Source: Bradysia coprophila
Taxonomy: Eukaryota > Arthropoda > Insecta > Diptera > Sciaridae
Reading direction: 5' to 3'
Assembly: GCF_014529535.1 (NCBI RefSeq)
Contig: NW_023503313.1
Span: 4,166,531-4,230,530, forward strand
Length of the DNA: 64,000 nt
The notes below the pieces were generated by a model, which ran no database searches, was not told the origin of the DNA, and saw only the letters and a program-made list of their open reading frames with translations. Position 1 is the first letter of the stretch. Each line of letters opens with the position of its first letter. The position numbers and the translations under genes are program-made. Shown here in pieces: positions 57,979 through 64,000 of the stretch.

Positions 57979-60700
57979 CAATGACGAGCTCCTAAGATCT
58001 CAGCAAGTACGAATTTATTAGTACATTAAAAGCGTCACCAAATGGTGCAAACAAATATTTTAATAGACTTATAATTATACCGACAGTATTTCTGCAAACG
58101 ACAAGTTTCTGCTTTCTATTAAGTTCTGGTACTCCATAAACGTGAATATGCATATACTCATCCAATTATAACTTCATCAATCATAGCGAAAACTGAACGC
58201 TTTTTCACTCCAATCCATTATTGTTTAATTCATTTTCCCATCCCAAATTATAAATATTCATAAAAACCCACCCTCGAATTCATCATTCTGTTAAAGGGAA
58301 GCTATAATATTCAACATCAATTTGCTTCTACTAAATTGAGTCATAACCATAACTTTATAATAAATAAATGTAAAGTAGATTTTCCTGCACACAATTTTTA
58401 TGGTCCTACGAAATCATGTATAAATCAGTATAGGACAACCCCCCTCGTCCCTAATAAATTCATACCATATAAATAGAGCATAAAAAGAGAGATATATTTC
58501 TCAGATTGATACAATTAGAATACATAGTGTAAGAATTGTCTGTTTCACGGGATTATGCAGGATGCACGGGCTATGTATGGATTATAAATTGTATTGTAAA
58601 AGACAAGCGTTTGAATGTTAAAAAGAATATGGAACTTTTGGGATTAGAAGATCGAAAGTTGAGATCTGAGTTTTAAACTGTTACGTAAAAACAGAAATGT
58701 TTGCAGCTTCTACACTATGCGTGGCTAATGCTAATTTATGCTGAATGCCTTCATATCATTTTTTCACTTCGAAAACTGAGGCATTTTCCTGGTAGTTTCA
58801 TCCCCTATAAGGAGATTCATCTTGCGTGTAAAGCTATACGTATTTGTATTTGTACTTGTATTTGTACTAGACGGCAGACCTGAGGTACTCGTTCCCACCA
58901 TTCATTCTACATTTTGCGCAAATGAATGATCACATCGTTCTAAATGATTGGCTAAAGTCAAATGGAAAAAACCAGTGACAGTGAAGTCATTTTCCTAAAT
59001 TTTCCCATATTTTCGAGAATTTACGAAAAAGTTTTTTAAAAAAAATAGTCAATGGCAAAAACTGTTACTTAAAAGCGTTATGCATCATAAAATGTTACGC
59101 ACAGTGAAGTTCGAGTCAATATACAGGCTCACATTTGATATTTAGTTATTTTTAGATGAAAAATTGTTTTTTATTTTTTATTTTGGAACACCGTACATAC
59201 CGTTTCCGTCAGGAGAATAAGACAAGTTTTCAATTTCAAAGATGCATAAATATCTGATTCACCAACATTACCATATTTCAAATTCACAGTTTTGACTGAC
59301 TATTAAAATAATAATTTATTCGTTACAAAGGCTCTGAGTAACAGTGTTCCTTGTTCACTCAAAGCTGCAACAACATCTTGACAATTTGACAGACAAATAT
59401 CACGTTAAGCCATTCATGCGATTTCGTTAAAGACCAACAAATAGACGTGTGATGATAATGGAATTCCTTTTCATTTTAGACCATTTAGGATTTCGAACCA
59501 CAGCACAAGATAGGCATTAAAGATAGAAGAGGGAACTGGAGAAATGGATTATCCATTATGAATTTACTACGATACTAATGACGGTGCGGCTGAACAACTT
59601 TTTTTTTGAAAGGTCATGAGCCATCGCTACTTTTGCAAGAAATCACTAGAGGGGATCTCCACAAGTATGATTGACATGAATTTAAAAAATTTTACTGGAC
59701 GCCTGTTGAAGAAATTTGATTTTAGTAGTTGTATACAGTATACTGTAACCAATTTTGCAATCTAGCGGATAGAATCTAGAATCTACCCCTGATTGAGAAA
59801 CTGCTAATAAAAAAATAAGTTTGACCTTTTAGTACACTTTTAGCACACTTGAAAACCGAGTTTTCGGAGCCGACTGGCATTTTTGGATCTTTTCTCGCAG
59901 ATATGTAAATAGGAAGTTACTTAATTGGTTTAATAATTACTCCTAGAGAGTGTAACTATATTTAGTGTTTTTCAAAATAAATAAAAATATGGGATTACAA
60001 TATTTAGGTCCGAGGGGATTACTTTCAAAAAGTAATTCTTTCGGGATTAGATTTTTAATCTTCACTAAAAATTGAAAAAAATAATTTCTTCAGGGATTAA
60101 AAATAGGGTCGATCTGTGCAATATAAAAATCCTAATTTTACACGTAAAATATTGTAGTCACAAATTATTGCTGTTGTAAATGAAGCTCTAGAGAAACTTT
60201 TTTAGATTTAAAAATTTAAAGTATGACCTCGAAAATGTAAAGACTTTAATGGGACTACGTATGAGTGATTTTTTTTAGCTTGGCTCCGTCACTAAACTAA
60301 TAAAATACTACTACTATCGAAGCCCGTTATTTCCCCATTAAAATGGCAGCAAGCACGTTGTTTTTGAAAATAAATTGGATTATAGGATTTTTGGAAAATC
60401 TAAGAGTGTGGCATATACAACATGATACAAGAATATTTTACGTGTAAAAATTACGGGAACACCCTAAGCATTATACAAACAGGAAATAAAGTCCTAAAGG
60501 TCGATAAACATCAGAAAATATGTAAAATGAAAGTCGTGTGATGAAGGTATCCGACTATCTTTGTAATAGACATCCCATGTTGAAGTGAAGCTCTATTTTA
60601 CGCAGGACGGCCATGAAAGTTTCGCTGTAAGGCCTGTGTCGTACTAGAAATCTAAAATTTTCAAATTATCAACTTGTCTGGCACGACAGGCCTTTAAACA
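57979..60700. other. AT-rich region, nothing supported
   Basis: No open frames beyond 60 codons with any recognisable feature, and no inverted repeats of note were seen by eye. Confidence 0.45.
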
Positions 60701-60960
60701 AATTTGGCGCTACACACCAAAACAACTGGCCATCAATTCGACTTTGAAAGAATTAAAATACTTGATCGTAACAGCAACAAACGTAAACTGCAAATATCAG
60801 AAGTTAATTACACAATCATGAACCAAGAACGTGCCTGCAATTACAAAAAAGACTCTGAGCGAATTGCTCCAGCATATACCAATCTTTTACGGCAATTCGC
60901 TAGGAAAAATGACCAATGTAACTGGACTAGAGTAATTAATCCTACAACACCGAATAATTG
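60701..60960 (+). pseudogene. Penelope-like element fragment (GIY-YIG endonuclease C-terminal part)
   Basis: The frame reads HTKTTGHQFDFERIKILDRN, then NKRKLQISEVNYTIMNQE and CNYKKDSERIAPAYTNLL. This matches the region after the GIY-YIG core in Penelope-like retroelements: H...TGHxFDFxxxKIL...xxxKRxxxEMxxI, then an N-K-K-D-x-x-x-L-x-x-x-Y tail. There is no ATG, and no upstream reverse transcriptase in the window. A dead fragment. Confidence 0.65.
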
Positions 60961-62979
60961 ACATCTCACCACCGACAACTTAGTTGTCACCTATGTTTGA
61001 CTGATAAGGAATTGTTTTCGTGTAAAATTGTTGAAATTCACCGCCTAATGCAAGGTTATAACCCATATAATTCTCTTGACGAAAGCTCTAAAATGAGCAC
61101 AGGCTGTGATAACCGCTAAGTGGACCAATTAGGTAAAAATTCAATGTGTAAAATTCCGACCTTGTTCGAATAGTTAAGCTGAAAAATTGTTTCTGTTTAT
61201 TTACATGGAAAATAAAGCCCTGACGCAAGACTATGATTCTGTCAAATAAATTTGTTTAGTATCTATGTTTTTTGCAACTTTCGCATTAGGGTCCTTGTAG
61301 ACTTTAAATACAAAAGGCGTAGAACAAATGCTTGTCGTATTGGGGGCAATACAACAATTACGGAAAAGTACAGAGACTGTGTGGGAGCTCTGATTGTTGC
61401 AATGTATTTTCTGAGTTAAATATAATCAGACTTTGTGTATTATAAATTCCTTTGCATCTCCTGAATTTCATATCAAGAAAATTAGTGACATTCAACAGTA
61501 AAACTGTGATTTGTACACTAAGTTCTCAATTTGTTCTCTTGGTATTTGTTATGTGAAGAAATTTTATTTGCTTCCACTCGTTTGCCATTTTATTATGAAA
61601 TAAAAAATAAACACTTCAACTCTGACCTCTTATACCCTCTTTCTTTTTTATTATATGTTTTGTGAATGGTCCCCTTTCTGTTTGGTGACTTTTTATTGCA
61701 ACCGATCTCATCAGATTGAAAATATCACTCGCTTTGCAGTTTATTAGTTTGAGTTTGTTGGTTCTACTTCATCTAGAGAACGTTATCGAGGACGTTACAT
61801 TCAATCCTATTTTATTACCGAAATTCCGTTCTTTATATATACGCACACATCTTCATGTAACTGGGATTATAACTTCTATTATTTTATGTTTAGCAAACTC
61901 GTCTTCCATGTCACAATATATCGACGAAAAAGTCAATCTATTTGGAAATGTTCCAGAATTCTATCCACAATAAGATAGACTTGAGTATAAAAATTTCCCT
62001 TTCTTTACCATTATGTCAATATAATGTTAAATAAATATTAATAACAGCGATTGTCAATTATATAAATATATTTTGATTGATGTGATACGATGTGATTCGG
62101 ATTCTCGTTGTGTTAAGAGTGCGGAAAGCTTACATACAAAATGAAAATTTCATCAACCATCGAAATAAGAAGTCTAACGATGTTAAACTGAATGAGAACA
62201 TTGTTCGATTTGAGGGTGGATAAGTAGACTTTGTATACCATAAAATGTTTGTTTAGCCGCTGGGTTTTGCTATATATGAGTTCTGAATAATACTAGAAAA
62301 AAAGTCATGAGTGGAAAATAAGACGTTTATTAGATTTTTTGTTTGAATAAGCCGAGAGTGGGAATGATAAGCGTTCTGTAATCTGATATTTAAGCAAAAT
62401 ATAACGTTTTACGTGAACATTCCAGCATTAAATGGATTTTGTTTGGGCGTCCAAATTTCACGTTTTGTTCGATGGTTACAATAATTACTCTGTCTTTATT
62501 GGGATGCATTCATATATCTGAATACTAGTATGCTGTTGGTAAAAGTTGGTACGTCATAATTAGATGGAGGGGTCAGGGGGGTCAGACTAATGGCAGTAAT
62601 TATTGCCTAAATCATGAAACACGGGCACACGACGACAAGTAAAGTTGGAGAACAGTTGCTCAAAATTATAAGTCTGTTGAAGATAGATAGATAGGTATTG
62701 GTATATACTTACCTTAACCTCGCAGTATTTTCATTAAAATGTTCAACCGAGTTAAAACAGTGCAACATATCTTGCGAATATTGTCAAATGAAATTGAAAT
62801 TCATTGTTCCCTTTAAACAGTTGTCATTCAATCATTTAATCTTACTAAATTAAATTTCCAACGTATTGTCGAGATCAGTTGACAATTATAATCGATTTTC
62901 CTTCATGTTTCATTCGTGTTGGTAAAATCATAATTGACTTATTCACGGGTTAGGAATTATGTAAGGTTTTCCGGAGATA
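60961..62979. other. No supported gene
   Basis: A plus-strand frame from about 61716 (ISLALQFISLSLLVLLHLE, then VIEDVTFNPILLPKF) has a signal-like hydrophobic start but no ATG and no splice context that can be trusted. The remainder is AT-rich. Confidence 0.4.
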
Positions 62980-63171
62980 CAGGAGGCGTTAGTGAAATTC
63001 AGACACTCATGCAAACAAAATTACGTGCACTTGTCGAAATAGTTACACGCACGCAACGGTTGTAGTGGTAAAATTGTATATAAGGACGTATAAGCTGTGT
63101 TGTTATGATTGGATAACAAGATGTTAAACAGCTGCAGCAAACTCATGTGTCAATTTCACTGAAGTCCTCTG
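62980..63171. mobile_element. TA-flanked CAGNGG MITE, 192 bp (mariner-like)
   Basis: Left end caggaggcgttagtgaaattc and right end gtcaatttcactgaagtcctctg are inverted; TA flanks both ends (62978-62979 and 63172-63173). Inner sequences gcgcacgcaacggttgtagtgg-like and gacgtataagctgtg resemble the loops of 40757-40985 and 57751-57978. Confidence 0.78.
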
Positions 63172-63173
63172 TA

Positions 63174-64000
63174 TTTTGATAATTTCGAAGATATTTATTA
63201 CAGTCCGTTTTTTTTATTTCGGAACACATTTGAGATATTTTATAGTTTTAAAAGTCATCGATTTCATGGCATCGGCCTATAACAGAAGATGCGTCCGTTT
63301 CACACTTTCTCGCAGGCGCACTTTTTATTTTGAATTTGAATTTTTCGTCATTTTAATTTTTTTGTTGTTTTGCTACGCAAAGTGTTTAATTTCCGGTTTT
63401 AATATTTTATTTTATAATTTGGAGGTTCGATACTCTAATTTGAGACTGTGCGAATAACAGAATTAATATAAATAACTTATTTTGAAGTTTTATCAGATTT
63501 TTGTCGTAAATTTTTCATAGATGAATAGTATTAGTATAGTTCTTCGGTAACGCGTAACATTTATTGACATTTTCAAGGTTATACACACGTTACAAGGCAG
63601 CGTCAATGAAGCACGACTAACCTTTACCCTACTGATTAAAATTTTTCAGATTTGGTAATTCAAAGAATTTACGACACATTTGTCGATTCAATACTAAGAA
63701 CACACATTCTTATTCTACGGACTATAAAGGACCGTTCAGTGTGTGTGGCTTCTATTGAGACCATTTATGGAAGAAAATCAAAGCCTAGCTTAGAAGTTTC
63801 TTGAATTAAATTTAATCGCGAAAGGTAAGTTTATCAATGGCGGTAAACTCTGACATTTGTTTCAACTAAAACTAAAATCATTTTAGACGAAGAGGAAAGT
63901 CTTATTAGAATAGTTTAGATGCTAATACTTTGGAATATCGCATAAAAAAACTTCGTAAAGGTTAATACAAACATTCGAAAATTTTCTGACGAAATGCCTA
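63174..64000. other. AT-rich right edge, nothing supported
   Basis: A 93-codon plus-strand frame at 63176-63457 has an F/Y/I-rich composition typical of chance frames in AT-rich DNA. No other feature was seen. Confidence 0.4.

Noticed and set aside
61716..61973. Frame with a signal-like start
   Set aside because: No ATG and no credible acceptor upstream; the composition fits AT-rich non-coding DNA.

Overview
The window looks like nuclear DNA from an insect, most likely a dipteran. It is AT-rich, most introns are 55-80 bp, the genes are animal genes in pieces, and transposon debris is dense. The species cannot be named from the sequence. I could rebuild three spliced protein genes by hand, all on the minus strand, with splice sites and phases that agree throughout.

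Genes. (1) Positions 1-325 hold the first two exons of a secreted phosphatidylethanolamine-binding protein (PEBP) gene that runs off the left edge. (2) Positions 11724-16570 hold a complete nine-exon gene for a 1292-residue YTHDC2-type RNA helicase: R3H, DEAH-type helicase with an ankyrin insert, HA2/OB, then a YTH domain. The helicase motifs are intact. The YTH domain is shortened and lacks the loop that normally carries a second m6A-cage tryptophan. (3) Positions 23065-34360 hold an eight-exon gene for a 518-residue coiled-coil and polyproline protein, best matched to shootin-1. A possible first coding exon with a membrane or signal segment lies on the plus strand at 48065-48176.

Mobile DNA fills most of the rest. 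There are two non-LTR retrotransposon remnants (693-2083 and 3021-3884), a Penelope-like fragment (60701-60960), and many non-autonomous DNA transposons. At least seven elements have 8-bp target duplications, hAT style: 3447-3590, 18131-20294, 31993-33232, 35729-36412, 39075-40271, 50285-51456 and 51786-54923. One has TTAA duplications (piggyBac-like, 49251-50134). Several short foldbacks have TA-flanked CAG termini (Tc1/mariner-like). A small family has 7-bp duplications (22672-22835, 44269-44417).

The most unusual feature is a group of foldback elements whose arms are built from many copies of a short motif that differs from element to element. The 32 kb element uses the 13-mer palindrome ACGATA-N-TATCGT. 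The 52-55 kb element uses the 13-mer palindrome TTGGAC-W-GTCCAA on a 34-bp repeat. These two share a nearly identical GC-rich core of about 137 bp although their arms are unrelated. Others use CGGTTCGG/CCGAACCG, GCCGCC or GGGAAATCG. The 32 kb element lies inside an intron of the shootin-like gene. The 39 kb element has an unoccupied copy of its insertion site elsewhere in the window.

The long stretches at 36.5-38.9, 44.4-48.0, 54.9-57.4, 58-60.7 and 61-63 kb are AT-rich with no gene I can support.
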